A stretch of 58,560 nt of DNA from Caballeronia megalochromosomata (GCA_001580565.1 LRBF01000106.1:1-58560); one strand, 5' to 3'. Counted from the first letter of the stretch, positions 35,447 to 46,517 are shown. The notes: generated by a model from the sequence alone, not told the origin. Program-made: numbers and translations.

Positions 35447-36463
35447 ATGAAGGCCATCGAAATCACCGAGTTTGGCGCACCCGAAGTCCTGAAACTGGGC
35501 GAACGTCCGACGCCTGCGCCGGGCAAGTGCGAAGTGTTGATCAAGGTGGCCGCTTCCGGCGTGAACCGGCCGGACGTGTTCCAGCGAAAGGGCGCCTATG
35601 CGCCGCCGCCGGGTGCGTCGGATCTGCCGGGGCTGGAGGTGGCCGGTGAAATCGTCGATGGCGATTTCGATCCCAGGCACAACCCGTTCGGCCTGAAAAA
35701 GGGTGATCGTGTGTGCGCGCTGCTGGCGGGCGGCGGCTACGCCGAATATGCGGTCGCGCCGCTTGAGCAATGTCTGCCGGTGCCGAAGGGCCTGTCGGAT
35801 ATCGAGGCCGCATCGTTGCCGGAGACGTTCTTCACGGTGTGGAGCAACGTATTCGAGCGCGGCCAGCTGGGCGCCGGCGAGAACGGCGCGGAAGAGACGC
35901 TGCTCGTGCAGGGCGGATCGAGCGGTATCGGCGTGACGGCGATCCAGATCGCGAAGGCGCTCGGCTTTCGCGTGTTCGCCACGGCCGGCACCGATGAAAA
36001 GTGCCGCGCGTGCGAAGCGCTCGGCGCGGAGCGCGCGATCAACTATAAGACAGAAGATTTCGTCGAAGTGGTGAAGTCGCTGACGAACGACCGCGGCGTC
36101 GACGTGATCCTCGACATGGTCGCGGGCGACTATCTCCCGCGCGAGCTCAAGGCGCTGGCCGACGGCGGCCGCATCTGCGTGATCGCGCTGCTGGGCGGCG
36201 CGAAGGCGGAGATCAACCTGAACGACGTGCTGCGTCGGCGCCTGGTCATCACGGGTTCGACGCTGCGTCCGCGTCCGGTCGCGTTCAAGGCGAAGCTCGC
36301 GGCGAAGCTGAAGGAGCGCGTCTGGCCGGAAATCGAGGCGGGGCGCATCAAGCCGGTCATCCACCAGGTTTTTCCGGCGCACGACGCCGCCGCCGCGCAT
36401 GCGCTGATGGAAAGCAGCACGCACGTCGGCAAGATCGTGCTCGACTGGCGCGAGGACGCGTGA
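35447..36463 (+). CDS. NAD(P)H:quinone oxidoreductase, zinc-free MDR family (PIG3-like)
   Basis: This 338-residue cytoplasmic enzyme of the medium-chain dehydrogenase/reductase superfamily probably reduces quinones with NADPH. The N-terminal GroES-like domain (AASGVNRPDVFQRKGAYAPPPGASDLPGLEVAGEI) lacks the catalytic zinc Cys/His set. The Rossmann domain carries GGSSGIGVTAIQIAKALGF. The NRPD motif and the YAPPPGASD loop resemble the TP53I3/PIG3 branch. The ATG at 35447 follows a GGGAGAG ribosome binding site. It lies upstream of tpiA but is probably separately transcribed, because tpiA has its own promoter. Exact substrate unknown. Confidence 0.88.
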   Translation: MKAIEITEFGAPEVLKLGERPTPAPGKCEVLIKVAASGVNRPDVFQRKGAYAPPPGASDLPGLEVAGEIVDGDFDPRHNPFGLKKGDRVCALLAGGGYAEYAVAPLEQCLPVPKGLSDIEAASLPETFFTVWSNVFERGQLGAGENGAEETLLVQGGSSGIGVTAIQIAKALGFRVFATAGTDEKCRACEALGAERAINYKTEDFVEVVKSLTNDRGVDVILDMVAGDYLPRELKALADGGRICVIALLGGAKAEINLNDVLRRRLVITGSTLRPRPVAFKAKLAAKLKERVWPEIEAGRIKPVIHQVFPAHDAAAAHALMESSTHVGKIVLDWREDA

Positions 36464-36513
36464 TGTTTTCGCGCGGCTTGCGGCGCTTTACGTGACGGCC
36501 GGCTTTCGACGGT

Positions 36514-36543
36514 TTGACCGGGTTCGTCGTAACACAGTAAAAT
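36514..36543 (+). promoter_or_regulatory. Promoter of tpiA
   Basis: TTGACC at 36514-36519 and TAAAAT at 36538-36543 are 18 bp apart. The start would be near 36550, about 80 nt before tpiA. This promoter may drive tpiA-secG. Confidence 0.75.
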
Positions 36544-36631
36544 CGCCTGTTTTGCAAGCAGTTTGCGGTTCGTAGCGGTTCATTTTTATAACAGGGCGGC
36601 TCTTGCAAGCCGCCGCCGACTGACGAGACAT

Positions 36632-37405
36632 ATGTCCAGAGAACGAGCGAAACTGGTGGTGGGCAACTGGAAGATGCACGGTCGTATGGGTGACAATGCG
36701 ACCTTGCTGACCGAAGTCGCCGCAGGAGCATCGGCTTTGCAAAAGGGCGTGCGCGTCGGCGTATGCGTGCCGTGTCCTTATCTCGCGCAATCGCAGGCGC
36801 TTCTGAGCGGCTCGGTCGTGCAATGGGGCATCCAGGACGTGTCGGCGCATGCGGGCGGCGCGTTCACCGGCGAAGTCGCGGCGGAGATGGCGGCGGACTT
36901 CGGCGTCACGTATGCAATCGTCGGACATTCGGAGCGACGCGCGTATCATCGCGAAAGTCCGGAAACCGTCGCTTCGAAAGCGCAGCGCGCAATCGAAGCG
37001 GGGCTCACGCCGATCGTCTGCGTCGGCGAGTCGCTCGAAGAACGTGAAGCCGGTACGACCGAGCAGATCATCGGCACACAGCTCGACGCGGTGCTGCTGG
37101 TCCTGACGGAAGAGCAGGCGGCGGGCATCGTGGTCGCATACGAACCGGTCTGGGCGATCGGCACGGGCAAGACGGCGCGGCCGGGCCAGGCGCAGGACGT
37201 TCATGCATTCCTGCGTCACAAGCTGCTGGCAAAAGGCGCATCGGTCGCGAACGTGCCGGTTTTGTACGGCGGCAGCGTGAAGCCCGAAAATGCGGAAGAG
37301 CTGTTCGGGCAAAAGGACATCGACGGCGGCCTGATCGGCGGCGCGTCGCTGAAGTCGAAAGATTTTCTGGCGATCTGCCGGGCGGCGCAAATCGTGATGC
37401 ATTGA
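36632..37405 (+). CDS. tpiA: Triosephosphate isomerase
   Basis: This glycolytic and gluconeogenic enzyme interconverts dihydroxyacetone phosphate and glyceraldehyde 3-phosphate. With the ATG at 36632 the chain has 257 residues, the usual length. Catalytic residues are K14 (GNWKMHG), H99 (IVGHSERR) and E171 (AYEPVWAIGTGK), with the flexible loop following. The frame is open to 36563, but those residues are not family-like. It precedes secG by 88 bp, a pairing common in beta- and gammaproteobacteria. Confidence 0.97.
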   Translation: MSRERAKLVVGNWKMHGRMGDNATLLTEVAAGASALQKGVRVGVCVPCPYLAQSQALLSGSVVQWGIQDVSAHAGGAFTGEVAAEMAADFGVTYAIVGHSERRAYHRESPETVASKAQRAIEAGLTPIVCVGESLEEREAGTTEQIIGTQLDAVLLVLTEEQAAGIVVAYEPVWAIGTGKTARPGQAQDVHAFLRHKLLAKGASVANVPVLYGGSVKPENAEELFGQKDIDGGLIGGASLKSKDFLAICRAAQIVMH

Positions 37406-37493
37406 GCATCGGGCGGCAAGCGGGCAGGGCAGGCGAAAGAGCATAGTGCGACACGAAGGTGTCACGGAATTATCAGGGATCGGGTGAGTTGAA

Positions 37494-37868
37494 ATGCTGT
37501 ATTTGAAGACATTGATTATCGTCGTCCAGTTGTTGTCGGCGTTGGGCGTTATCGGTCTCGTGCTGCTGCAGCACGGCAAGGGCGCGGACATGGGCGCGGC
37601 GTTCGGCAGCGGTGCATCGGGAAGTCTCTTCGGCGCGACGGGTTCGGCCAACTTTCTGTCGCGCACCACCGCGGTTCTCGCCGCGGTATTTTTCGTCACG
37701 ACGCTGACGTTGACCTATCTGGGAAGCTACAAGCCGCAAACGTCGGCGGGCGTGCTGGGTGGTGGCGCATCCGTTCCGGCATCGGCTCCGGCTGGCGCTT
37801 CGGCGGCTTCGGCACCTGCCTCCGCACCGGTCGTTTCGTCCGCGCCGGGCGCCGACGTGCCCAAATAA
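37494..37868 (+). CDS. secG: Preprotein translocase subunit SecG
   Basis: SecG is the small auxiliary subunit of the SecYEG channel. The 124-residue protein has two membrane helices (about 3-25 and 55-78) separated by the conserved loop LLQHGKGADMGAAFGSGASGSLFGATGSANFLSR. A Pro/Ala/Ser-rich tail of about 40 residues extends beyond the usual 75-110. It is followed by the tRNA-Leu gene with its own promoter. Confidence 0.95.
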   Translation: MLYLKTLIIVVQLLSALGVIGLVLLQHGKGADMGAAFGSGASGSLFGATGSANFLSRTTAVLAAVFFVTTLTLTYLGSYKPQTSAGVLGGGASVPASAPAGASAASAPASAPVVSSAPGADVPK

Positions 37869-37907
37869 CGACAGAACGAATTTTTCGCAGAATTTGCATT
37901 TTGTGCG

Positions 37908-37936
37908 TTGAACAATTCGTAGGGCCCAGTTATAAT
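37908..37936 (+). promoter_or_regulatory. Promoter of tRNA-Leu
   Basis: TTGAAC at 37908-37913 and the perfect TATAAT at 37931-37936 are 17 bp apart. The start would be near 37943, about 52 bp before the tRNA. Confidence 0.85.
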
Positions 37937-37994
37937 TCAAGTCTTGAAGCGATTCGCGGCAATTAGAAGTAGTTTTCCCGGATTGCAGTACAGT

Positions 37995-38079
37995 GCCGAC
38001 GTGGTGAAATTGGTAGACACGCTATCTTGAGGGGGTAGTGGCGAAAGCTGTGCGAGTTCGAGTCTCGCCGTCGGCACCA
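37995..38079 (+). tRNA. tRNA-Leu(GAG)
   Basis: This is a class II tRNA of 85 nt including an encoded CCA (38077-38079). The acceptor stem is GCCGACG with CGTCGGC, and the loop TTGAGGG is closed by CTATC/GGTAG with one G-U pair, giving anticodon GAG for CUC and CUU codons. The variable arm and the GAGTTCGAGTC T-arm are normal. Confidence 0.97.
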
Positions 38080-38088
38080 AAGTTATCC

Positions 38089-38122
38089 AATGCCAGCCGC
38101 TTGCTTCGCTTCGGCTGGCATT
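38089..38122 (+). terminator. Hairpin after tRNA-Leu, probable terminator
   Basis: A perfect 11-bp stem (AATGCCAGCCG with CGGCTGGCATT) encloses a 12-nt loop. The T-tract is weak, so termination may be partial. The following 170 bp to nuoA contain no gene that I recognise; the nuo promoter must lie here, but no convincing -35/-10 pair was found. Confidence 0.6.
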
Positions 38123-38293
38123 GTCACTTCTGGAGTACCCTTACGTTTTTGCAGCAGCATCGACATCGTCAAAGCGGTTGTCACAGTGTGCTGATATCGT
38201 GAGCGGTCCCAAGTGAATTCTCCCGCCGGGTGGTCCGTCCCGGCTGAAGGCCCCAATCAATAACAGACCACATCTACCGATCAGAGGATAGCC

Positions 38294-38653
38294 TTGAACC
38301 TCGCACCCTATTACCCCGTCTTCTTGTTTCTTGTAGTGGGCCTAGGTTTAGGTATTGCGTTGGTCAGTATTGGCAAGATCCTCGGTCCCAACAAGCCCGA
38401 CACGGAAAAAAACGCGCCGTACGAGTGCGGCTTCGAGGCCTTCGAAGACGCGCGTATGAAGTTCGATGTGCGTTACTATCTCGTCGCGATTCTTTTCATC
38501 ATTTTCGACCTTGAGACGGCGTTCCTGTTCCCGTGGGGTGTGTCCCTGCGCGATATCGGCTGGCCCGGCTTCATGGCGATGATGATTTTTCTGCTCGAAT
38601 TTTTGCTCGGTTTCGCCTACATCTGGAGAAAGGGCGGACTCGACTGGGAATGA
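38294..38653 (+). CDS. nuoA: NADH-quinone oxidoreductase subunit A
   Basis: NuoA is a small membrane subunit at the hinge between the peripheral and membrane arms of complex I. The 119 residues have three membrane helices and the conserved [32 protein letters not shown] loop. The start is TTG at 38294: there is no in-frame ATG upstream, GAGGA lies at the right distance, and the N-terminus [13 protein letters not shown] matches the family. It is the first of 14 nuo genes in the canonical A-N order. Confidence 0.95.
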   Translation: MNLAPYYPVFLFLVVGLGLGIALVSIGKILGPNKPDTEKNAPYECGFEAFEDARMKFDVRYYLVAILFIIFDLETAFLFPWGVSLRDIGWPGFMAMMIFLLEFLLGFAYIWRKGGLDWE

Positions 38654-38714
38654 CAGTTAGATCACCGGATTCATGGGCGGCTTTGGCTGGCTGCTCATCT
38701 GGAGTGGAAAACAA

Positions 38715-39194
38715 ATGAGTATCGAAGGGGTCTTGAAGGAAGGCTTTGTCACCACCACGGCTGACAAGCTCATCAACTGGACGCGCACCGGCTCCCTGTG
38801 GCCGATGACGTTCGGTCTCGCGTGCTGTGCGGTCGAGATGATGCATGCGGGCGCCGCACGCTACGACCTGGACCGTTTCGGCGTGGTGTTCCGTCCGAGC
38901 CCGCGCCAGTCCGACGTGATGATCGTCGCCGGGACGCTGTGCAACAAGATGGCGCCCGCGCTTCGTAAGGTGTACGACCAGATGGCCGAGCCGCGCTGGG
39001 TCATTTCCATGGGTTCGTGCGCGAACGGCGGTGGCTACTACCACTATTCATATTCCGTCGTGCGCGGTTGCGACCGGATCGTGCCGGTCGACGTGTACGT
39101 TCCCGGTTGTCCTCCGACCGCCGAAGCCCTGGTCTACGGCGTGATCCAGTTGCAGGCGAAGATTCGCCGCACCAACACCATCGCCCGTCAGTAA
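38715..39194 (+). CDS. nuoB: NADH-quinone oxidoreductase subunit B
   Basis: NuoB carries the terminal [4Fe-4S] cluster N2 that passes electrons to quinone. The 159 residues contain its ligands: the tandem cysteines C37-C38 (GLACCAVEM), C102 (GSCANGGG) and C132 ([11 protein letters not shown]). An in-frame ATG at 38673 would add 14 residues, but GGAGTGG before 38715 and the family start [11 protein letters not shown] support the shorter form. Confidence 0.97.
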
Positions 39195-39215
39195 GGGCCT
39201 GAGTCTCCCCAAACT

Positions 39216-39818
39216 ATGGCAAGCAAACTCGAGACCCTCAAAGCGAACCTCGAGACGGCGTTTGGCGGCCGTCTCCAGAGCATTACCGAGGCGCTGGGTC
39301 AGGTGACGGTCGTCGTCAAGGCGGCCGACTATCTGGACGTCTGCAAGCAGCTGCGCGATGACCCGTCGCTGCGCTTCGAGCAGCTCATGGATCTCGCCGG
39401 CGTCGACTATTCGACCTATGGCGACGGCGCCTACGACGGCCCGCGTTTCGCGGCCGTGAGCCATCTTCTCTCGATCACGAACAACTGGCGCGTGCGCGTG
39501 CGCGTATTCGCTCCGGACGACGAAGTGCCCATCGTGCCTTCCGTGGTCGATATCTGGACGTCGGCGAACTGGTACGAGCGTGAAGCGTTCGACCTCTACG
39601 GCATCGTGTTCGAAGGCCATCCCGACCTGCGCCGCATTCTCACGGACTACGGTTTCATCGGCCATCCGTTCCGCAAGGACTTCCCGGTTTCGGGCTACGT
39701 CGAAATGCGCTACGACCCGGAAGAGAAGCGCGTGGTCTATCAGCCCGTGACGATCGAACCGCGCGAAATCACGCCGCGCGTGATCCGCGAAGATCGCTAT
39801 GGCGGTCTGAAACATTAA
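39216..39818 (+). CDS. nuoC: NADH-quinone oxidoreductase subunit C
   Basis: This 30-kDa-type subunit of the connecting module has 200 residues and is separate from NuoD, unlike the fused NuoCD of E. coli. The signature [27 protein letters not shown] lies near residues 120-150, and the C-terminus ends at EDRYGGLKH. It is followed by nuoD after 9 bp. Confidence 0.96.
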   Translation: MASKLETLKANLETAFGGRLQSITEALGQVTVVVKAADYLDVCKQLRDDPSLRFEQLMDLAGVDYSTYGDGAYDGPRFAAVSHLLSITNNWRVRVRVFAPDDEVPIVPSVVDIWTSANWYEREAFDLYGIVFEGHPDLRRILTDYGFIGHPFRKDFPVSGYVEMRYDPEEKRVVYQPVTIEPREITPRVIREDRYGGLKH

Positions 39819-39827
39819 GAGAACGCC

Positions 39828-41081
39828 ATGGCAGAGATCAAGAATTACACGCTGAACTTTGGCCCGCAGCACCCGGCAGCGCACGGCGTGCTGCGCCTCG
39901 TGCTGGAACTCGACGGCGAAGTGATCCAGCGCGCCGACCCGCACATCGGTCTGCTGCATCGCGCGACCGAGAAGCTGGCCGAGACCAAGACCTTCATCCA
40001 GTCCGTGCCGTACATGGACCGTCTCGACTATGTGTCGATGATGGTCAACGAGCACGGCTACGTGATGGCCATCGAAAAGCTGCTCGGCATCGACGTGCCG
40101 ATTCGCGCGAAGTACATCCGCGTGCTGTTCGACGAAATCACGCGCGTGCTGAATCACCTGATGTGGATCGGCTCGCACGCGCTCGACGTCGGCGCGATGG
40201 CGGTGTTCCTCTACGCGTTCCGCGAGCGTGAAGACCTCATGGACGTCTACGAGGCGGTGTCCGGCGCGCGCATGCACGCGGCGTACTATCGTCCGGGCGG
40301 CGTCTACCGCGATCTGCCGGACGCGATGCCGCAATACAAGGCGTCCAAGATCCGCAACGCGAAGGCCCTCGACAGGATGAACGAGAACCGTCAGGGTTCT
40401 CTGCTCGACTTCATCGAGGACTTCTTCAAGCGCTTCCCGGGTTGTGTCGACGAGTACGAAACATTGCTCACCGACAACCGCATCTGGAAGCAGCGTCTCG
40501 TGGGCATCGGCGTGGTGAGCCCGGAGCGCGCGTTGCAAATGGGCTTGTCCGGCGCGATGCTGCGCGGCTCGGGTATCGAGTGGGATTTGCGCAAGAAGCA
40601 GCCGTACGAAGTGTACGATCAGCTCGACTTCGATATCCCGGTCGGCGTGAACGGCGATTGCTACGACCGCTATCTGGTGCGCGTGGAAGAAATGCGCCAG
40701 TCAACGCGCATCGCCCAACAGTGCATTGCGTGGCTGCGCAAGAATCCCGGCCCTGTGATGGTCGATAATCACAAGGTTGCGCCGCCTTCGCGCGTGGGCA
40801 TGAAGAGCAACATGGAAGAGCTGATTCACCATTTCAAGCTCTTCACCGAAGGCTTCCACGTGCCGGAAGGCGAAACGTACGCGGCGGTCGAGCATCCGAA
40901 GGGCGAGTTTGGCATCTACCTGATTTCGGATGGCGCGAACAAGCCGTATCGCCTGAAGATTCGCGCGCCGGGCTATGCACACCTCGCATCGCTCGACGAA
41001 ATGGCGCGAGGCCACATGATCGCCGACGCTGTGACGATCATCGGTACGCAAGACATTGTGTTCGGCGAGATCGATCGCTGA
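39828..41081 (+). CDS. nuoD: NADH-quinone oxidoreductase subunit D
   Basis: This 49-kDa-type subunit lines the quinone pocket together with NuoB. The 417 residues show the hydrogenase-like large-subunit fold. The conserved [20 protein letters not shown] is at 12-31, with [14 protein letters not shown] and the C-terminal DIVFGEIDR. His and Tyr residues near the N-terminus and around residue 87 are the quinone-site positions in the family. It is not fused to NuoC. A 152-bp gap follows before nuoE. Confidence 0.97.
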   Translation: MAEIKNYTLNFGPQHPAAHGVLRLVLELDGEVIQRADPHIGLLHRATEKLAETKTFIQSVPYMDRLDYVSMMVNEHGYVMAIEKLLGIDVPIRAKYIRVLFDEITRVLNHLMWIGSHALDVGAMAVFLYAFREREDLMDVYEAVSGARMHAAYYRPGGVYRDLPDAMPQYKASKIRNAKALDRMNENRQGSLLDFIEDFFKRFPGCVDEYETLLTDNRIWKQRLVGIGVVSPERALQMGLSGAMLRGSGIEWDLRKKQPYEVYDQLDFDIPVGVNGDCYDRYLVRVEEMRQSTRIAQQCIAWLRKNPGPVMVDNHKVAPPSRVGMKSNMEELIHHFKLFTEGFHVPEGETYAAVEHPKGEFGIYLISDGANKPYRLKIRAPGYAHLASLDEMARGHMIADAVTIIGTQDIVFGEIDR

Positions 41082-41233
41082 TCTCATTCTCCGCTTGCGC
41101 GGTGCGCTCATCGGGCCGCCGCGCACGGAACGCGAAAGCAATAACAGGAACCCGCAGGAACGCCAGGTCTGCCGCAATACGAAGGGCGCGGCAGGTTTTC
41201 GTTCGGTAGGAATTGAAAGAGTCGTGTCTGAAA

Positions 41234-41719
41234 ATGATCTCAGCTGAAGGCCTGAAAGAAATCGACCGCGCGGTCGCGAAGTATCCCGCCGAGCAAAAGC
41301 AATCGGCGGTGATGGCGGCGCTTGCTGTCGCTCAGGAAGAGCATGGTTGGCTCTCGCCCGAACTCATGCAGTTCGTGGCCGATTACCTGAGCATGCCGCC
41401 GGTCGCGGTGCAGGAAGTCGCCACGTTCTACACCATGTACGAGCTGAAGCCGGTCGGTAAGCACAAGATCACGCTCTGCACGAATCTGCCTTGCCAGCTC
41501 GGTCCGGACGGCGGTTCGGACAGCGCCGCCGAGTATCTCAAGCAGAAGCTTGGAATCGATTTCGGCGAGACCACCGCGGACGGCAAGTTCACGCTGAAAG
41601 AAGGCGAGTGCTTCGGCGCATGCGGCGACGCACCTGTGATGCTGGTGAACAACCATCGCATGTGCAGCTTCATGAGCCGCGAGAAGATCGACCAGTTGAT
41701 CGAGGACCTTTCGAAATGA
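41234..41719 (+). CDS. nuoE: NADH-quinone oxidoreductase subunit E
   Basis: This 24-kDa-type thioredoxin-fold subunit carries [2Fe-2S] cluster N1a. The 161 residues hold the four ligands C82, C87 (CTNLPC), C126 and C130 (CFGAC). A TTG at 41213 would add seven residues; I prefer the ATG at 41234 because [10 protein letters not shown] matches relatives, though its ribosome binding site is weak. The stop overlaps the nuoF start in ATGA. Confidence 0.95.
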   Translation: MISAEGLKEIDRAVAKYPAEQKQSAVMAALAVAQEEHGWLSPELMQFVADYLSMPPVAVQEVATFYTMYELKPVGKHKITLCTNLPCQLGPDGGSDSAAEYLKQKLGIDFGETTADGKFTLKEGECFGACGDAPVMLVNNHRMCSFMSREKIDQLIEDLSK

Positions 41720-43038
41720 CGTCACTCCACGATCGTCACATCAAGCCGCTGATCCTCGCTGGCCTCAACGGCGAGAACTGGCATCTCGAAGATTACGTTG
41801 CGCGCGGTGGCTACAAGCAACTGCGCCGCATCCTGGAAGAGAAGATTCCGGCCGAACAGGTGATCGCCGACGTCAAGGCGTCGGGTCTGCGCGGCCGCGG
41901 CGGTGCGGGCTTCCCGACCGGCCTGAAGTGGAGCTTCATGCCGCGTCAGTTCCCGGGGCAGAAGTATCTCGTCTGCAACTCGGACGAGGGCGAGCCGGGC
42001 ACGTTCAAGGACCGCGACATCCTGCGCTGGAATCCGCACGCGCTGATCGAAGGCATGGCCATCGGCGCGTACGCGATGGGCATCACCGTCGGCTACAACT
42101 ACATCCACGGCGAGATTTTCGAAGTCTACAAGGTGTTCGAAGCGGCGCTGGAAGAAGCGCGCGCGGCCGGTTATCTCGGCGCGAACATCCTCGGCTCCGG
42201 CTTCTCGTTCGAGCTGTATGCGCATCATGGTTACGGCGCGTATATCTGCGGCGAAGAAACCGCGTTGCTCGAATCGCTGGAAGGCAAGAAAGGCCAGCCG
42301 CGCTTCAAGCCGCCGTTCCCGGCGAGCTTCGGCGTGTACGGCAAGCCGACCACGATCAACAACACCGAGACTTTCGCGGCGGTGCCGTTCCTGCTGGAAA
42401 TCGGCCCGCAGAATTATCTCGAGCTCGGCAAGCCGAACAACGGCGGCACGAAAATCTTTTCCGTGTCGGGCGACGTCAATCGTCCGGGCAACTACGAGAT
42501 TCCGCTCGGCACGCCGTTCTCCACATTGATGGAACTGGCGGGCGGCGTGCGCGGCAAGTCGGTCAAGGCTGTGATTCCGGGTGGTTCGTCCGCGCCGGTC
42601 GTGCCGGGCGACATGATGCTCGCCACCGACATGGACTACGATTCGATCGCGAAGGCCGGCTCGATGCTGGGTTCGGGCGCGGTGATCGTGATGAACGAAA
42701 CGCGCTGCATGGTGCGCTCGCTGCTGCGTCTGTCGTACTTCTACTATGAAGAGTCGTGCGGCCAGTGCACGCCGTGCCGTGAAGGCACCGGCTGGCTGTA
42801 TCGCGTGGTGCATCGCATCGAGCACGGTCTTGGCCGCAAGGAAGATCTGGATCTGCTGAACTCGGTCGCCGAGAACATCATGGGCCGCACGATCTGCGCG
42901 CTCGGCGATGCGGCGGCCATGCCCGTGCGCGGCATGCTCAAGCACTTCTGGGACGAATTCGAATATCACGTCGAGCACAAGCACTGTCTCGTCGGCGGAC
43001 ACGCGCATCATGCGGCGTCCGAAGCGCTTACCGCGTAA
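41716..43038 (+). CDS. nuoF: NADH-quinone oxidoreductase subunit F (NADH-binding)
   Basis: NuoF binds NADH and FMN and carries [4Fe-4S] cluster N3, so it is where electrons enter complex I. The 440 residues have the Gly-rich NADH/FMN motif [13 protein letters not shown] (58-70), the [15 protein letters not shown] loop and the cluster motif [11 protein letters not shown] near residue 350. The ATG overlaps the nuoE stop by 4 nt. Confidence 0.97.
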   Translation: MTSLHDRHIKPLILAGLNGENWHLEDYVARGGYKQLRRILEEKIPAEQVIADVKASGLRGRGGAGFPTGLKWSFMPRQFPGQKYLVCNSDEGEPGTFKDRDILRWNPHALIEGMAIGAYAMGITVGYNYIHGEIFEVYKVFEAALEEARAAGYLGANILGSGFSFELYAHHGYGAYICGEETALLESLEGKKGQPRFKPPFPASFGVYGKPTTINNTETFAAVPFLLEIGPQNYLELGKPNNGGTKIFSVSGDVNRPGNYEIPLGTPFSTLMELAGGVRGKSVKAVIPGGSSAPVVPGDMMLATDMDYDSIAKAGSMLGSGAVIVMNETRCMVRSLLRLSYFYYEESCGQCTPCREGTGWLYRVVHRIEHGLGRKEDLDLLNSVAENIMGRTICALGDAAAMPVRGMLKHFWDEFEYHVEHKHCLVGGHAHHAASEALTA

Positions 43039-43088
43039 TCAGGCGCGCAGTCCGTTGCGCGACAGAGGGTTGAGGATATCTATCCATC

Positions 43089-45428
43089 ATGGTTGAACTA
43101 GAAATTGACGGCAAGACGGTCGAGGTGCCTGAAGGCAGCATGGTGATCCAGGCTGCGCACAAGGTCGATACGTACATTCCTCACTTCTGCTATCACAAGA
43201 AGCTTTCGATTGCGGCGAACTGCCGGATGTGCCTCGTCGAAGTCGAAAAGATGCCGAAGGCCGTCCCCGCCTGCGCGACGCCCGTGTCGGCCGGCATGAT
43301 CGTGCGCACCACCTCCGACAAGGCCGTGAAGGCGCAACAGTCGGTGATGGAATTCCTGCTGATCAACCACCCGCTCGATTGCCCGATCTGCGATCAGGGC
43401 GGCGAGTGCCAGCTGCAGGATCTGGCCGTCGGTTACGGCAAGTCGCAGTCGCGCTACAGCGAAGAAAAGCGCGTGGTGTTCCACAAGAACGTCGGTCCGC
43501 TCATCTCGATGGAAGAGATGTCGCGCTGCATCCACTGCACGCGCTGCGTGCGCTTCGGCCAGGAAGTTGCCGGCGTGATGGAGCTCGGCATGCTGGGCCG
43601 CGGCGAGCATTCGGAAATCACGTCGTTCGTCGGCAAGACGGTGGATTCGGAGTTGTCGGGCAACATGATCGACCTGTGCCCGGTCGGCGCACTGACGAGC
43701 AAGCCGTTCCGCTACAGCGCGCGTACGTGGGAACTGTCGCGCCGCAAGTCGGTGAGCCCGCACGATTCCGTCGGCGCGAACCTCGTCGTGCAGGTGAAGA
43801 ACAATCGCGTGATGCGCGTTCTGCCGATGGAGAACGAAGCCATCAACGAATGCTGGATCTCGGACAAGGACCGCTTCTCGTACGAAGGTCTGAACGGCGA
43901 CGAGCGTCTCACCACGCCGATGCTCAAGCAGGGCGGCAACTGGATCGAAACCGACTGGCAAACCGCGCTCGAATACGTGGCGAAGGGCCTGAAGGGCATC
44001 AAGGCGGATCATGGCGCGAACGCCATCGCCGCACTCGCCACGCCGCACAGCACGGTCGAAGAACTGCATCTGCTCAAGCAACTGGCGGAAGGCGTCGGTA
44101 CGCCGAACGTCGATTTCCGTCTGCGCCAGAACGACTTCTCGGCGCCGGTGGGCGTCGGCGCGCCGTGGCTCGGCACGAAGATCGCGGATCTGTCGATGAT
44201 CGACACCGCGTTCGTGATCGGCTCGTTCCTGCGTCGCGATCATCCGCTGTTCGCCGCGCGTCTGCGTCAGGCAGCGAAGAACGGCGCGAAGGTCACATTC
44301 CTGAACGCCAGCAACGACGACTCGCTGATCCCGACCGCGCATCGCCTGGTCGCGGCGCCTTCCGCGTGGCTCGATCAGCTCGCCGGTATCGCGGCGGCGG
44401 TCGCCGAAGCGCGCGGCGTGGCGCTGCCGGACGCGTTCGCGGGCCGCGACGTGTCGGCGGCGGCGAAGGATGTCGCGGCATCGCTGTCGGCGGGCGAAGA
44501 GCGCGTCGTGCTGCTCGGCAACCTCGCGGTTCAGCATCCGGACTTTGCACAAATTCAGGCGGCGGCCCAGTGGATCGCCGACAATACCGGCGCGACGCTC
44601 GGCTTCCTCACGGAAGGCGCGAACTCGGTCGGCGCGCATCTCGTCGATGCATTGCCGGGCGAGGGCGGTCTCAACGCACGCGAAGTGTTCGAGCAGCCGC
44701 GCAAGGGCTATGTGCTGCTGAACGCGGAACCGGGATTCGACACGGCCAATCCGGCGCAAGCCATCGCCGCGCTGAAGGCTGCGGAAATGGTCGTCGTGAT
44801 GTCGCCGTTCAAACACGGCATGGACTACGCGGACGTGCTGCTGCCGATCGCGCCGTTCACGGAAACGTCGGGCACGTTCGTCAACGCGGAAGGCACGGCG
44901 CAGTCGTTCAACGGCGTCGTGCGCGCGCTGGGCGACACGCGTCCGGGCTGGAAGGTGTTGCGCGTGCTGGGCACGATCCTCGGCTTGGCCGGTTTCGAGT
45001 TCGACACGGCGGAAGAAGTCCGCGTCGCGGCGCTCGGCACGGGCGACCTGACCGCGCGTCTGTCGAACAAGACGACGGTGGAAGCGAAGCGCGCCGCGTC
45101 GAACGTCGCGCTGAACGGCAGCGGCCTGCAGCGTCTCGCCGATGTGCCGATCTATCACGCCGACGCGCTCGTGCGCCGCGCGCCGTCGCTGCATCTGACG
45201 GCGGCCGCACGCGATGCGAACGTGGCGGGTCTGCCGACCGCGCTCTTCGACAAGCTCGGCCTGAAGGACGGCGAAGCAGTGCGTATCAGGCAAGGCAACC
45301 TGTCGGTGACGCTGCCCGCGGTCCGCGATGCGAATCTCGCGGAATCGGTGGTCCGCGTGTCGGCGGGCACGACGGCTGGCGCCGCGCTCGGCGGCCTGTT
45401 CGGTGAACTGGTAGTGGAGAAGGCGTAA
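43089..45428 (+). CDS. nuoG: NADH-quinone oxidoreductase subunit G
   Basis: This is the large iron-sulphur subunit of the NADH module. The 779 residues start with a 2Fe-2S ferredoxin domain (Cys at FCYHK and CRMC). The [18 protein letters not shown] and CIHCTRC motifs follow, for clusters N4 and N5. A molybdopterin-oxidoreductase-like domain then follows, without the cofactor. Length is within the betaproteobacterial range. It is followed after 2 bp by nuoH. Confidence 0.96.
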   Translation: MVELEIDGKTVEVPEGSMVIQAAHKVDTYIPHFCYHKKLSIAANCRMCLVEVEKMPKAVPACATPVSAGMIVRTTSDKAVKAQQSVMEFLLINHPLDCPICDQGGECQLQDLAVGYGKSQSRYSEEKRVVFHKNVGPLISMEEMSRCIHCTRCVRFGQEVAGVMELGMLGRGEHSEITSFVGKTVDSELSGNMIDLCPVGALTSKPFRYSARTWELSRRKSVSPHDSVGANLVVQVKNNRVMRVLPMENEAINECWISDKDRFSYEGLNGDERLTTPMLKQGGNWIETDWQTALEYVAKGLKGIKADHGANAIAALATPHSTVEELHLLKQLAEGVGTPNVDFRLRQNDFSAPVGVGAPWLGTKIADLSMIDTAFVIGSFLRRDHPLFAARLRQAAKNGAKVTFLNASNDDSLIPTAHRLVAAPSAWLDQLAGIAAAVAEARGVALPDAFAGRDVSAAAKDVAASLSAGEERVVLLGNLAVQHPDFAQIQAAAQWIADNTGATLGFLTEGANSVGAHLVDALPGEGGLNAREVFEQPRKGYVLLNAEPGFDTANPAQAIAALKAAEMVVVMSPFKHGMDYADVLLPIAPFTETSGTFVNAEGTAQSFNGVVRALGDTRPGWKVLRVLGTILGLAGFEFDTAEEVRVAALGTGDLTARLSNKTTVEAKRAASNVALNGSGLQRLADVPIYHADALVRRAPSLHLTAAARDANVAGLPTALFDKLGLKDGEAVRIRQGNLSVTLPAVRDANLAESVVRVSAGTTAGAALGGLFGELVVEKA

Positions 45429-45430
45429 AA

Positions 45431-46495
45431 ATGGGCTTGTTCGATACGATCAACGCAGGCGGCACGCAGCTTCTGGGCGTCGCATGGCCGACGGTGTGGG
45501 CGATCGTCCGCATCCTCGTGGTTTCGGTGGTCATCCTGCTGTGCGTGGCGTACCTGATTCTCTGGGAACGCAAGCTCATCGGCTGGATGCACGTGCGTCT
45601 CGGCCCGAACCGCGTCGGCCCGGCCGGTCTGCTGCAGCCGATCGCGGACGTGCTGAAGCTTCTGCTCAAAGAAGTCATTCAGCCGACGGCGGCCAGCAAA
45701 TGGATCTACATGATCGCGCCGATCATGACCGTGGTGCCCGCGTTCGCGGTCTGGGCGGTGATTCCGTTCCAGGCCAAGGCGGTGCTCGGCGATATCAACG
45801 CAGGTCTGCTGTACGCCATGGCGATCTCGTCGATCGGCGTGTACGGCGTGATTCTCGCGGGCTGGGCGTCGAACTCGAAGTACGCGTTCCTCGGCGCGAT
45901 GCGCGCGGCGGCGCAGATGGTGTCCTACGAAATCTCGATGGGCTTCGCGCTCGTCGTGGTGCTCATGGTCGCGGGCACGCTGAACATGTCCGACATCGTG
46001 CACTCGCAGCAACGCGGCATGTTCGCGGGCTGGGGCGTCAACTTCCTGTCGTGGAACTGGCTGCCGCTCCTGCCGATGTTCGTCGTGTACTTCATCTCGG
46101 GCATTGCTGAAACGAACCGTCACCCGTTCGACGTGGTGGAAGGCGAATCGGAAATCGTCGCGGGTCACATGATCGATTATTCGGGCATGGCGTTCGCGCT
46201 GTTCTTCCTCGCCGAGTACATCAACATGATCGTGATCTCCGCGATCGCGACAACGCTGTTCCTCGGCGGCTGGGATGCACCGTTTGGCTTCCTGTCGTTC
46301 ATTCCAGGCGTATTCTGGTTCGTTTTCAAGGTTTTCCTGCTGCTGTCGGTGTTCATCTGGGCGCGCGCGACTTTCCCGCGTTACCGCTACGACCAGATCA
46401 TGCGTCTGGGCTGGAAGGTGTTCCTGCCGGTGTCGGTGATCTGGGTGGTGGTGGTCGGCTTCTGGATAATGTCGCCGCTCAACATCTGGAAGTGA
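45431..46495 (+). CDS. nuoH: NADH-quinone oxidoreductase subunit H
   Basis: This membrane subunit (ND1 homologue) forms the base of the quinone chamber. The 354 residues contain eight or nine hydrophobic helices and the signature segments [19 protein letters not shown] (near 45) and [20 protein letters not shown]. The acidic residues in the latter loop link quinone chemistry to proton pumping. It overlaps nothing and follows nuoG by 2 bp. Confidence 0.97.
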   Translation: MGLFDTINAGGTQLLGVAWPTVWAIVRILVVSVVILLCVAYLILWERKLIGWMHVRLGPNRVGPAGLLQPIADVLKLLLKEVIQPTAASKWIYMIAPIMTVVPAFAVWAVIPFQAKAVLGDINAGLLYAMAISSIGVYGVILAGWASNSKYAFLGAMRAAAQMVSYEISMGFALVVVLMVAGTLNMSDIVHSQQRGMFAGWGVNFLSWNWLPLLPMFVVYFISGIAETNRHPFDVVEGESEIVAGHMIDYSGMAFALFFLAEYINMIVISAIATTLFLGGWDAPFGFLSFIPGVFWFVFKVFLLLSVFIWARATFPRYRYDQIMRLGWKVFLPVSVIWVVVVGFWIMSPLNIWK

Positions 46496-46517
46496 GACAA
46501 GAGCGGACGAAATCATC

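Noticed and set aside
43098..45406. Two frames over 700 codons (one on each strand) across nuoG
   Set aside because: nuoG is unmistakable here. The others are Arg/Ala-rich shadow frames resulting from high GC at third codon positions.
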